From: Acinetobacter sp. UBA801
Lineage (GTDB): Bacteria > Pseudomonadota > Gammaproteobacteria > Pseudomonadales > Moraxellaceae
Assembly (NCBI GenBank): GCA_002296655.1
Contig: DBIN01000007.1
Span: 1-41,889 of the forward strand
Direction: 5' to 3'
DNA length: 41,889 nt
A program made the position numbers and the translations under genes. Each line of letters starts with the position of its first letter. The first letter of the stretch is position 1. This document shows, piece after piece, positions 33,874 through 41,888 of this stretch. Under the pieces are notes generated by a model, which saw nothing but the letters and a program-made list of their open reading frames with translations, searched no databases and was not told where the DNA came from.

Positions 33874-34899
33874 ATGAATAGCATGACAGCTTTAGCACCT
33901 CGCAGTATCTTTCAGGATCAGTTTGGACGCCAGAAACGTAAGTTGCGGATCTCGGTGACTGACCGTTGTAATTTCAAATGCAGCTATTGCATGCCTGAAC
34001 ATCCGCAATGGATGAATAAAAAAGATTTGCTCAGTTTTGAAGCCCTGTATGCTTTTTGCGAGTTTATGGTGCGACACGGGATTGAGCAGATCCGGGTGAC
34101 GGGGGGCGAACCGTTGATGCGCCAAGGCATCGTTCATTTTATTGCCCGCTTACAGACATTGAAAGCAATTGGCCTGAAACGTATTTCCATGACCAGTAAT
34201 GGCCATTATTTAGCAGATTATGCTCAACCGCTTAAACGCGCAGGACTCGATGATCTGAATATCAGTCTGGATAGTCTTGATCCAAAGCAGTTTCAGCAAC
34301 TGACCCAAAAACAGTTACAGCCTGTACTTCAAGGTATTTCTGCCGCACAGCAGGCAGGTTTGACCGTCAAGATCAATAGTGTGCTCATCAAAGGCATCAA
34401 TGACAATCAGATTATTCCTTTGGTGAAATGGGCACAGCATCAGGCTATAGAACTGCGTTTTATTGAGTTTATGCCCCTCGATGGCGATCAGAAATGGAAT
34501 CCGTCTGATGTCATCAGTGAGCAGGATATCCTGGATCAACTGAAAACTGAATTTGATGTCCAGGTATCTCAAGGACAAGGCGCCAATCCAGCCCGTGGCT
34601 ATTTGGTCAATGGGCAGCCTTTGGGGATTATTTCCACCATTACCCATTCATTTTGCAGTGATTGTGACCGTCTGCGCCTCAATGCCCAAGGTGAATTTTA
34701 TAACTGTTTATTTGCCAGACAAGGCCTGAACCTTAAGGCAGATATCGAACAACTGGCGCTGGATCATTTCGCCACACAGACATTTCAGCACAAGCTCCAC
34801 GCTTATATCTGGCATAAAGAAGCCGGTTTCCATGCGATCCAGCAATCACCAATACAAAAGCCGATCCGAAAAATCAGCATGCACAGCATTGGAGGATAA
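33874..34899 (+). CDS. moaA: GTP 3',8-cyclase MoaA
   Basis: This radical SAM enzyme performs the first step of molybdopterin synthesis, with MoaC. The N-terminal cluster motif is TDRCNFKCSYCM (C32, C36, C39), followed by VTGGEPLMR. The C-terminal second cluster lies in FCSDCDRLRLNAQGEFYNCLF. The protein ends in Gly-Gly, which is needed for activity. Start choice is uncertain: GTG 33847, ATG 33874 and ATG 33883 are in frame and none has a strong ribosome site; 33874 has a weak GGA. It begins a cofactor operon, with moaD two bases after the stop. Confidence 0.94.
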   Translation: MNSMTALAPRSIFQDQFGRQKRKLRISVTDRCNFKCSYCMPEHPQWMNKKDLLSFEALYAFCEFMVRHGIEQIRVTGGEPLMRQGIVHFIARLQTLKAIGLKRISMTSNGHYLADYAQPLKRAGLDDLNISLDSLDPKQFQQLTQKQLQPVLQGISAAQQAGLTVKINSVLIKGINDNQIIPLVKWAQHQAIELRFIEFMPLDGDQKWNPSDVISEQDILDQLKTEFDVQVSQGQGANPARGYLVNGQPLGIISTITHSFCSDCDRLRLNAQGEFYNCLFARQGLNLKADIEQLALDHFATQTFQHKLHAYIWHKEAGFHAIQQSPIQKPIRKISMHSIGG

Positions 34900-34901
34900 A
34901 T

Positions 34902-35168
34902 ATGTCACTCACTCAGCAAAAATTAATTCATATCAGAATAGAAGCCTTCGGTGCGATTGAACGACAAATTCCCACAGATTTAAATTTGCAATGCGAGTCT
35001 GAAATTCAGGTTTCTGAAGTCCTGAACCAGTTGCTATCCCTCTATCCCGATATACAGCCCATGCTGGAACGTTGTGCCTGTGCAATCGGTGAAGACATTA
35101 TTTCCAGACAGAATGTTTTAAATCGTGACAGTACGCTGGTGCTGTTATCGCCAGTAGCAGGAGGCTGA
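34902..35168 (+). CDS. moaD: Molybdopterin synthase sulfur carrier subunit
   Basis: This is the ubiquitin-fold sulfur carrier of molybdopterin synthase. The C-terminal LLSPVAGG ends in the double glycine that is thiocarboxylated. The 88-residue length is standard. It lies two bases after moaA and one base before moaE. MoeB, which activates MoaD, is not encoded in the window. Confidence 0.93.
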   Translation: MSLTQQKLIHIRIEAFGAIERQIPTDLNLQCESEIQVSEVLNQLLSLYPDIQPMLERCACAIGEDIISRQNVLNRDSTLVLLSPVAGG

Positions 35169-35169
35169 G

Positions 35170-35712
35170 ATGCAACTCAAGTCACTAAAACAATTTGCCC
35201 GAATCCAGCAGACTGCTTTTAGTCTGGAGGATTTTGATGGTATCCAGCATTTTCCGGAATGTGGTGGAATCGGCATCTTTGTCGGAACAGTACGTAACCA
35301 TCATCAGGGGAAAGCTGTGCGTGCCCTGAAATATACCGCCTATGCGCCTGTGGCTGAAAAAATGATTCGTGAAATTGAACAGCAGATCCAGATCAAATAC
35401 CAGGTGTCTTATGTGCGGGTAGTGCACCGTATTGGTGAGCTGGAGGTTGGGGAAACAGCCATTATTGCTATGGCTTATGCGGCCCATCGTCGTGAGGCCT
35501 TCGCTGCCTGTGAGGAAGCTGTGGAACGGGTGAAGCATGAGGTTCCGGTCTGGAAAGAAGAGTTTTATCTGGATGGTAGCAGCCAGTATGTGGAAGGCTG
35601 TTGTATTCGAAAAGATCATGGACCTGAAACTAATCACTCTCATCATGCAGAAGAAGCACATTGTCACCATCACCATGTAGCAGAACACGCTTGCCAATCA
35701 CCATCTAATTAA
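35170..35712 (+). CDS. moaE: Molybdopterin synthase catalytic subunit with His-rich tail
   Basis: With MoaD this subunit inserts two sulfurs into cyclic pyranopterin monophosphate. Family motifs are present: GGIGIFVGTVRNHHQGK, ALKYTAYAPVAEKMIREI, AYAAHRREAFAACEEAVERVKHEVPVWKEE with the active-site lysines, and the arginine-containing GCCIRKDHG. The protein runs about 25 residues past the usual end in a tail with nine His and two Cys (about residues 154-176), which could bind metal. It is tightly coupled to moaD. Confidence 0.92.
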   Translation: MQLKSLKQFARIQQTAFSLEDFDGIQHFPECGGIGIFVGTVRNHHQGKAVRALKYTAYAPVAEKMIREIEQQIQIKYQVSYVRVVHRIGELEVGETAIIAMAYAAHRREAFAACEEAVERVKHEVPVWKEEFYLDGSSQYVEGCCIRKDHGPETNHSHHAEEAHCHHHHVAEHACQSPSN

Positions 35713-35782
35713 ATGCGTCCAATGAGGATGCATAAGATGAATCACTTTAAAACAGATTTTAAAAATTAGCCTGGGATGAATC

Positions 35783-36706
35783 ATGAAAAATGTAGGGATG
35801 AAAGCAGAAAGTTACCGTACAGCAATTGCCACTGGAATCCTGCATGCACCGCCACATTGCATTGAGCTGCTACGTAATGGCAATACTGAAAAAGGTGATG
35901 CCCTGAAAACAGCACGCATTGCCGGCATTCTAGGTGCCAAACGGACCGATGAGCTGATTCCATTGTGCCATCCATTACCGATTTATCGTGCCGATGTGGA
36001 ATATGAACTGTGTGATGCACATGTCGAAATTATTGCTACTGTTGAAACCATTGGACCAACTGGTGTGGAAATGGAAGCTTTGACAGCGGTCAGTCTGGCA
36101 GGTCTGACCTTGTATGACATGCTGAAGCCGCATTGTGAACCGGAAGATTTGTCGCTGGATCAATGCAGGTTGCAGCAGAAAAAAGGCGGAAAATCACATT
36201 TTACCCGCATACTTAAAGAGAGTCTGTCCGCTTCGGTTATTGTGCTGTCCGATACGGTTGCAGCAGGCAAAAAGCCGGACACTGCCGGACAAAACGTAAT
36301 GGAAATTTTAAAAGAAGCCAATTTTGATTCTATTAGTTATCAGGTTATTCCCGATAGCCCAGAACAGCTCTTGACCCTGATTGAACAGCAGAAAAATCAG
36401 TATCCGCTGATTCTAACTGTGGGCGGTACTGGCTTAGGTCCTAAAGACCTAACGGTTGAAACCCTGCAACCTTTGCTGCAACGGGAAATTCCCGGCTTGA
36501 TGGAAGCTTCACGTAGTTTTGGGCAAAAACGTACCCCTTATGCGGCATTAAGTCGTGGCGTGGCGGGCTATATTGAGAACAGTCTGGTGATGACCTTGCC
36601 GGGAAGTCGGCAGGGGGCGAAAGAATCCCTGATCGCGGTGCTTCCAGCGTTGGTGCACTTATTTGATGTGCAAAAAAACATTCCACATGCGGGAGGTTAT
36701 CAATGA
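35783..36706 (+). CDS. MoaC-MogA/MoaB fusion, molybdenum cofactor synthesis
   Basis: Residues 1-145 are MoaC (cyclic pyranopterin monophosphate synthase): KGDALKTARIAGILGAKRT, LIPLCHPLPI and TGVEMEALTAVSLAGLTLYDM. Residues about 150-300 are a MogA/MoaB molybdopterin adenylyltransferase domain: VIVLSDTVAAGKKPDTAG, LTVGGTGLGPKDLT and LPGSRQGAKESL. The two halves act at separate steps, so the fusion probably gives fixed stoichiometry. The usual first 10-15 residues of MoaC are missing: an in-frame TGA just before the ATG blocks a longer start. Its stop overlaps moeA by four bases. Confidence 0.9.
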   Translation: MKNVGMKAESYRTAIATGILHAPPHCIELLRNGNTEKGDALKTARIAGILGAKRTDELIPLCHPLPIYRADVEYELCDAHVEIIATVETIGPTGVEMEALTAVSLAGLTLYDMLKPHCEPEDLSLDQCRLQQKKGGKSHFTRILKESLSASVIVLSDTVAAGKKPDTAGQNVMEILKEANFDSISYQVIPDSPEQLLTLIEQQKNQYPLILTVGGTGLGPKDLTVETLQPLLQREIPGLMEASRSFGQKRTPYAALSRGVAGYIENSLVMTLPGSRQGAKESLIAVLPALVHLFDVQKNIPHAGGYQ

Positions 36707-37944
36707 ATCAGGCACTATCACATTCAGCCTGCGGTGCTGAACCGGGACTGATTTCTGTTGATCAGGCACTGCAGATGATACTTGAGCAGACGCATATCCT
36801 GGTAACTGAAAGCCTGCCGCTTGCTCAGGCTCTGAATCGCTATCTGGCAGAAGCGATTGATTCGGCCATTCCATTGCCGCTGTTTTCACAAAGTGCTGTA
36901 GATGGCTATGCGCTTTGCAGTCCAGAAAATCTTAGGACTCACAGCACTTTTGAACTCATTGGAGAAATTCGGGCAGGGCAAAGCACTGAAATTGAACTAC
37001 GACCAGCTCAGGCAGTCCGGATTTTTACCGGTGCCAGGATTCCAGCAGGAACTACAACGGTCGCCCGTCAGGAAATTGTCGAATACCATGCCAATCAAAT
37101 CATTATCACAACAGACCTAAAACCTCATACGGATATACGTGATGCAGGCGAGGAAATCGCACAAGGACAACGTCTGGCAGATGTAGGACAAAAACTGCAT
37201 GTAGGTGCAATTGCAGCTTTAAGTATGGCAGGTGTGAAGCAGGTTTTAGTCTATCGTTATCCTAAAATCGCTATTGTGATTACTGGAGATGAAGTCGCTT
37301 CCAGCATTGAAGACCTGAATTCCGGAAAAATCTTTGACGCCAATGCTCCACTGATTCAGGCCTGGTTTCAGTCACAGGGTCAAAACGTAGATATTCTGCA
37401 TGTGCCCGATTGTGAGCCCGAACTGCAATTATTACTGAACCGACTCAAACACCAATACGATGTCATCTTGACCACAGGCGGGGTTTCGGTGGGTGATTAT
37501 GATTTCATTCGCCCTGTTGCCCTGGAGCAGGGTTTTGAGCAGATTTTCTGGAAAGTGAAGCAGAAGCCCGGAAAACCGATGTTATTTGCCAAGTATCGTC
37601 GAGATGATCAAGGTTACTGTTATCTCTTGGGTCTACCGGGAAATCCGGCTGCCGTGTATGTCGGGATGCAAATCTATACGGCAACTTTACTGAATGCCTT
37701 ACAAGGGCAAAAGCAGTCACCTGCATGGTTGAGTGCGGTAATGACGCATGACTTGAAAGCGGATGCACGTGAACGCTTTTTAAGAATGGCTGCCGAATTT
37801 GATCAGGGCACTTTAAAGCTCAAGAGCCTGGCAAAACAACAGTCGCATATGTTGATTAATCTGATGCAGGCCAACTGTCTGGTCCGTATTCCGGCAGGAA
37901 CAGAAATCCAGGCTGGGCAAGTGGTACAGGGTTTGCTGATTTGA
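36703..37944 (+). CDS. moeA: Molybdopterin molybdenumtransferase MoeA
   Basis: MoeA inserts molybdate into adenylated molybdopterin made by the MogA domain. Motifs include LPLFSQSAVDGYAL, RIFTGARIPAGTTTVARQE, VITGDEV, the MoCF-binding LTTGGVSVGDYDF, and KVKQKPGKPMLFAK followed by LPGNPAAVYVG. Length (413 residues) is standard. It overlaps the MoaC-MogA gene by four bases and is followed closely by modA, linking metal import to insertion. Confidence 0.96.
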   Translation: MNQALSHSACGAEPGLISVDQALQMILEQTHILVTESLPLAQALNRYLAEAIDSAIPLPLFSQSAVDGYALCSPENLRTHSTFELIGEIRAGQSTEIELRPAQAVRIFTGARIPAGTTTVARQEIVEYHANQIIITTDLKPHTDIRDAGEEIAQGQRLADVGQKLHVGAIAALSMAGVKQVLVYRYPKIAIVITGDEVASSIEDLNSGKIFDANAPLIQAWFQSQGQNVDILHVPDCEPELQLLLNRLKHQYDVILTTGGVSVGDYDFIRPVALEQGFEQIFWKVKQKPGKPMLFAKYRRDDQGYCYLLGLPGNPAAVYVGMQIYTATLLNALQGQKQSPAWLSAVMTHDLKADARERFLRMAAEFDQGTLKLKSLAKQQSHMLINLMQANCLVRIPAGTEIQAGQVVQGLLI

Positions 37945-37982
37945 AATGCCTGTCGCAATTTTCAATATTCGAATCACATAGA

Positions 37983-38756
37983 ATGAGAAAGATGGATTTA
38001 TTCAAAGTTCTACTCACTGGCGTGCTGTTGACTAGCCCCATGCTGTATGCCGAAACAGTTAAAATATATGCCGCAGCCAGCCTGACCAATGCGATTACTG
38101 ATATTTCCAGACTATATGAGCAACAGCATCGGGACATCCAGATCGTTCCGGTTTTTGCTGCGTCTTCGGTATTGGCGAAACAAATTGCGGCGGGAGCCAG
38201 CAGTGATCTATTTTTCTCTGCAGACCTGGACTGGATGAATGATCTGATCAAGAAACAAAAAATTCAGATCGGTCAGATTCGACCTATGCTTTTGAATGAA
38301 CTCGTATTGATTAGTTCTATTCAGCAAAAAAATCATTTTAAAATGTCAGCTGACTTTAATTTTGCTAAAGCCTTTCAGGGTTATTTATGTACCGGACAAA
38401 TGGAATCGGTGCCTGCTGGAAAATATGCCAAACAAAGCTTAACCGGGCTGGGCTGGTTGAATCAGCTTCGAGGCAGAATTGTCGGTACGGATAGCGTTCG
38501 TTCAACTCTCGCATTTGTAGAACGTGGCGAATGTCAGGTCGGCATTGTCTATAGAACCGATGCCTTGATGAGTAAAAAAGTCAGAATTTCGGGAGTATTT
38601 CCAGCCAGTACACATCGTCCGATTGTGTATCCGATTGCTTTAACCCGGAAAGGCCAGAAAAATCAGGCAGCAATCCAATTTTCTGAATTTATCCAGACGA
38701 GTCCAAGGGCCAGGCAGATTTTCCAGAAATATGGTTTTAAGCTCAAGGTTCCATAA
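37983..38756 (+). CDS. modA: Molybdate ABC transporter, periplasmic binding protein
   Basis: This is a periplasmic molybdate-binding protein. A signal peptide (RKMDLFKVLLTGVLLTSPMLYAE) precedes KIYAAASLTNAITDI, the classical ModA start with the ligand-binding Ser. FAASSVLAKQIAAGASSDLFFSAD and the later VRSTLAFVERGECQVGIVYRTDA complete the anion pocket. The frame is open from a TTG at 37941, but the ATG at 37983 gives a proper signal peptide. It is followed four bases later by modB. Confidence 0.94.
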   Translation: MRKMDLFKVLLTGVLLTSPMLYAETVKIYAAASLTNAITDISRLYEQQHRDIQIVPVFAASSVLAKQIAAGASSDLFFSADLDWMNDLIKKQKIQIGQIRPMLLNELVLISSIQQKNHFKMSADFNFAKAFQGYLCTGQMESVPAGKYAKQSLTGLGWLNQLRGRIVGTDSVRSTLAFVERGECQVGIVYRTDALMSKKVRISGVFPASTHRPIVYPIALTRKGQKNQAAIQFSEFIQTSPRARQIFQKYGFKLKVP

Positions 38757-38759
38757 CTA

Positions 38760-39446
38760 ATGATGCTTACACCAGAAGAATTGAATGCCTTGATGCTTTC
38801 AGCCAAAGTGGCGGGCTTTGCCACAGCAGTGTGCCTGCCATTTGCCATTACCGTGGCATGGTTGCTGGCACGTTATGAATTCAGGGCCAAATTTCTCGTA
38901 GAGGCAATATTGCAGATGCCTATGGTGCTACCGCCGGTAGTACTGGGCTATCTTCTGCTCCTGCTATTTGGTCATCAGGGTATGCTGGGGCAATATCTAC
39001 ATAAATGGGGAATTCAGCTGATATTTAACTGGAAAGGTGCGGTACTGGCAGCAATGATTGTGGCATTTCCTTTAATGGTTCAACCAATTCGCTTGTCTTT
39101 TCAAATGATCAACCGGCAGTTAGAACAGGTGGCAGGATCTTTGGGCGCCACACCATGGCGGGTATTCTGTAGCATTAGCCTGCCTCTGGCTTTGCCTGGA
39201 ATTTTAATCGGCAGCATTTTATGTTTCAGCCGCAGTCTGGGAGAATTTGGTGCCACGATTACCTTTGTTGGCAATATTCCAGAAGAAACCCGTACCATTC
39301 CCATCGCCATTTATAGCCTGTTACAACAGCCTGATGGAGAAAGTATGGCTATGCGTTTGGTCATTTTATCTTTGATTCTGGCTTTTTCAGCCTTGATTGC
39401 AAATTACTGGATCATGCAGAAGTATCAACGTAAATTGGAGGGCTAA
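38760..39446 (+). CDS. modB: Molybdate ABC transporter permease
   Basis: This inner-membrane permease has about five to six hydrophobic segments. The EAA loop that contacts the ATPase reads LEQVAGSLGATPWRVFCSISLPLALPGI. The family motif LQMPMVLPPVVLGYLLLLLFG lies near residue 60, and SRSLGEFGATITFVGNIPEETRTIPIAIYS near the end is typical of ModB. Two adjacent ATGs at 38760 and 38763 are both possible. The stop is adjacent to modC. Confidence 0.94.
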   Translation: MMLTPEELNALMLSAKVAGFATAVCLPFAITVAWLLARYEFRAKFLVEAILQMPMVLPPVVLGYLLLLLFGHQGMLGQYLHKWGIQLIFNWKGAVLAAMIVAFPLMVQPIRLSFQMINRQLEQVAGSLGATPWRVFCSISLPLALPGILIGSILCFSRSLGEFGATITFVGNIPEETRTIPIAIYSLLQQPDGESMAMRLVILSLILAFSALIANYWIMQKYQRKLEG

Positions 39447-39447
39447 G

Positions 39448-40089
39448 ATGCTGAAGTGTGATTTTCAGTTTAATTACGCAAATTTCCAGCTACAGGCCAG
39501 TCTGGATATGCAGACACAATTGATTGGTATTGTGGGAGCCTCAGGAAGTGGGAAAAGCACCTTTTTAAAAAATATTGCAGGGCTATTAAAACCATCACAA
39601 GGCTTTATTCATTTTCAGCAAAAAATATTATTTGATCATCAGCAGAAACTGAATATTCCTGTTCATCAAAGAAAAATTGCCCTGATTTTTCAGCAAGCCC
39701 TACTGTTTCCGCATCTGAATGTCATGCAGAATTTGAAATATGCAGAACAGCTAAATATAAAAAATAAAGGTCAGCAGAAATTTACGTTTGAAGACATTGT
39801 GGAGCTACTCGAATTAAAGGCTCTGCTTCGGCATCGGGCGCATCAGCTTTCTGGTGGACAGGCACAGCGCGTTTCTATCGGTCGTGCACTTTTATCTTCT
39901 CCCGACCTATTACTTTTGGATGAGCCTTTAAATGGACTGGATCAAAAGCTGAAAAACCAGATTTTACCTTTTCTGAAAATTGTGATTCATCAAACAGATT
40001 TACCCATGATTTATGTGACTCATCATGTAGATGAAGTAGCGTATTTACAGGCGCAGGTGCTGCATTTTGAAAAGGGAAAAATTATTTGA
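39448..40089 (+). CDS. modC: Molybdate ABC transporter ATPase, short form
   Basis: This is the ATPase driving ModAB. Walker A is GASGSGKST, the signature is LSGGQAQRVSIGRALL, Walker B is LLLLDEPLNGLD, and the switch His is in YVTHHVDEVAYL. The protein has 213 residues, ending right after the ATPase domain; E. coli ModC (352) also has a C-terminal molybdate-binding TOBE/Mop domain, which is absent here. Substrate feedback must therefore act otherwise. The ATG at 39448 follows GGAGGG; an upstream in-frame start at 39397 overlaps modB. Confidence 0.92.
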   Translation: MLKCDFQFNYANFQLQASLDMQTQLIGIVGASGSGKSTFLKNIAGLLKPSQGFIHFQQKILFDHQQKLNIPVHQRKIALIFQQALLFPHLNVMQNLKYAEQLNIKNKGQQKFTFEDIVELLELKALLRHRAHQLSGGQAQRVSIGRALLSSPDLLLLDEPLNGLDQKLKNQILPFLKIVIHQTDLPMIYVTHHVDEVAYLQAQVLHFEKGKII

Positions 40090-40097
40090 TCCAGTAC

Positions 40098-40114
40098 TGC
40101 ACCGATTTAAACCA
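40098..40114 (+). promoter_or_regulatory. Possible NtrC-like half site upstream of narK
   Basis: TGCACCG (40098-40104) matches the left half of the NtrC palindrome at six of seven positions; the right half is poor. It lies about 195 bases before the predicted narK start. Confidence 0.3.
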
Positions 40115-40124
40115 GCAATGACTC

Positions 40125-40150
40125 CGAGCAGGTCATCCTCTCGCTTTTTT
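40125..40150 (+). terminator. Terminator of the moa-mod operon
   Basis: CGAG-C-AGG pairs with CCTCTCG (40125-40143) with one bulged C and a four-base loop. CTTTTTT follows. It lies 36 bases after the modC stop. Confidence 0.7.
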
Positions 40151-40273
40151 GCTAATAATGCCTCAGAAGCTATCTATTTTTCTCTCTATTTTTAAAAATG
40201 AAAAGTCTAATTTAAGAGCTTAAATATAAATTATTTTATATAAAACAGTATCTTATTTTATTTTAAAAATAAT

Positions 40274-40290
40274 CTGGCATGACCTATGCA
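40274..40290 (+). promoter_or_regulatory. Sigma-54-type promoter of narK
   Basis: CTGGCATGACCTATGCA has GG (40276-40277) and GC (40288-40289) ten bases apart and matches most of the -24/-12 consensus. The start would be near 40301, immediately before the first ANTAR hairpin, as in the nirB leader. Confidence 0.65.
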
Positions 40291-40303
40291 TATATCTAAT
40301 TAA

Positions 40304-40357
40304 AGTCAAAGAAGACTCTACATTTGTATGACGGCCAATGACGTCCGTTCTGATCGT
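40304..40357 (+). ncRNA. ANTAR-target twin-hairpin leader of narK
   Basis: Hairpin 1 is AGTC/GACT (40304-40307 and 40314-40317) with loop AAAGAA. Hairpin 2 is ACGGCC/GTCCGT (40331-40336 and 40343-40348) with loop AATGAC. Both loops keep A1 and G4. CTGATCGT follows directly, as in the nirB leader. TGACG and CGTTA can form the alternative pairing that excludes hairpin 2. Sequence between the hairpins differs from the nirB copy while stem positions and loops are kept. Confidence 0.75.
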
Positions 40358-40419
40358 TACTGATATGCCTTGTGCATCACAGTGACTTAAATACGTTCAG
40401 TTCTGGTAAGGAAATGGCT

Positions 40420-41769
40420 ATGTCTTCAAATACAAGTCTCAATAAAGCAACAAAAATAAGTCTATTTAACTTCAGTAGTTCAGCGATGCGGGCCTTCCAT
40501 ATGAGTTGGCTCGCTTTTTTTGTCTGTTTCTTTGCATGGTTTGCCTGTGCACCTTTAATGCCTGTCATTGCCGGTGAATTCAGCCTGACCAAAGAGCAGA
40601 TCGCCAATATCAATATTGCCGCAGTCGCCATTACCATTCTGGTGCGTCTGATCGTGGGGCCGCTGTGTGATAAATACGGTCCGCGTAAAACCTATACCGC
40701 CTTATTGATTATTGGCAGTATTCCGGTGTTTGGTGTGGCGTCGGCCAACAGTTATGAATCTTTCTTGTTTTTCCGTTTATTGATTGGCGCCATCGGTGCC
40801 AGTTTTGTCATCACCCAATATCATACCAGCATCATGTTTGCGCCAAATGTGGTGGGAACGGCAAATGCAACTACAGCAGGTTGGGGGAATGCCGGTGGCG
40901 GTGCGACTCAAGCCCTGATGCCTTTAATGCTGGCTGCTTTGGTCATGTTCGGTGTAGAACAGGCGATGGGATGGAGAATTGCGCTTCTGGTGCCGGGCAT
41001 TCTGATGATAATTGTCGGTGTACTGTACTGGAAATTCACCCAAGACTGTCCACAAGGCAATTTTAAAGAACTTCGTGCGCAAGGTATTTCTGTCGGTAGC
41101 GATAAAAAAGGCGGCCTTGCCATCTTGATGCATGCCGCACGTAACTACCGTGTCTGGATTCTATTTGGGGCTTATGCTGCCTGTTTTGGTATTGAAATTT
41201 TTATCCATAATATTATTGCCTTGTACTTTGTCGACAACTTTCAGTTTGGCCTAAAAGAAGCAGGCATGGCAGCCGGGATTTTTGGTTTACTGGCATTGTT
41301 TGCCCGTGCCTTGGGAGGTATTGTTTCAGACAAAGTCGCGATTCAAAAAGGTCTGGATGGTCGAACCAAAGTTCTGTTTGCCTTGATCATGCTGGAAGGT
41401 CTGTTTCTTATTCTGTTTTCGCAAATGAATAGCGCGACCTTGGCTATTATGGCGATGACTATATTTGCCTTGTTTACTCATATGGCATGTGGTGCAACCT
41501 ATGCACTGGTGCCTTTTATCGACCGTGATGCCTTGGGTGGTGTGGCCGGTATTATTGGAGCAGGTGGCAATGTCGGCGCGGTAGCTGCAGGTTTCCTGTT
41601 AAAAGGCATGCTGGATATTCAAACCACCCTGATGGTACTGGGTGGCTTGGTGGTGATTGCTGCAAGTTGTGTGTTGATGATCCGCTTCTCTGTCGAGCAT
41701 AAAGAAAAAGAACAGCGTTTATATGAACAGGCCGTGACTGAACGCCATCTGGCAGAAGCACAGCAATAA
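40420..41769 (+). CDS. narK: Nitrate/nitrite MFS transporter, NarK/NasA type
   Basis: This 12-segment major facilitator permease brings nitrate into the cell for NasA. Both nitrate-signature glycine motifs are present: AGWGNAGGGATQ near residue 155 and IIGAGGNVGAVAAGF near residue 380. The MFS loop LVGPLCDKYGPRKTY... reads VRLIVGPLCDKYGPRKTYT. The ATG at 40420 lies seven bases after AAGGA and is preferred to ATG 40414 or the upstream ATG 40372. It has 450 residues. It has its own sigma-54 promoter and ANTAR leader, so it is coregulated with nirB. Confidence 0.95.
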   Translation: MSSNTSLNKATKISLFNFSSSAMRAFHMSWLAFFVCFFAWFACAPLMPVIAGEFSLTKEQIANINIAAVAITILVRLIVGPLCDKYGPRKTYTALLIIGSIPVFGVASANSYESFLFFRLLIGAIGASFVITQYHTSIMFAPNVVGTANATTAGWGNAGGGATQALMPLMLAALVMFGVEQAMGWRIALLVPGILMIIVGVLYWKFTQDCPQGNFKELRAQGISVGSDKKGGLAILMHAARNYRVWILFGAYAACFGIEIFIHNIIALYFVDNFQFGLKEAGMAAGIFGLLALFARALGGIVSDKVAIQKGLDGRTKVLFALIMLEGLFLILFSQMNSATLAIMAMTIFALFTHMACGATYALVPFIDRDALGGVAGIIGAGGNVGAVAAGFLLKGMLDIQTTLMVLGGLVVIAASCVLMIRFSVEHKEKEQRLYEQAVTERHLAEAQQ

Positions 41770-41789
41770 CACTACATTCCTGATTTAAA

Positions 41790-41888
41790 ATGAATCAACA
41801 AAAAGGAGGCGAATTCAAACATGAGGTGCGACAGTCTGAAAAGTCTTATGATAATCAACAAGCTGAGCAAATTTCTCTAATGGTGTAA
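41790..41888 (+). other. Short open frame at the window end
   Basis: An ATG at 41790 opens a 32-codon frame (MNQQKGGEFKHEVRQSEKSY...) that stops at 41886. A GGAGG inside it precedes another ATG at 41821 that opens a 19-codon frame. Neither resembles a known protein. It may be noise or the edge of another element. Confidence 0.15.

Noticed and set aside
35185-35697. 170-codon minus-strand frame
   Set aside because: It is the mirror of moaE, whose active-site motifs are intact on the plus strand.
41790-41888. Start of a transposase or next gene at the right edge
   Set aside because: The two short frames end within the window and match nothing recognisable.
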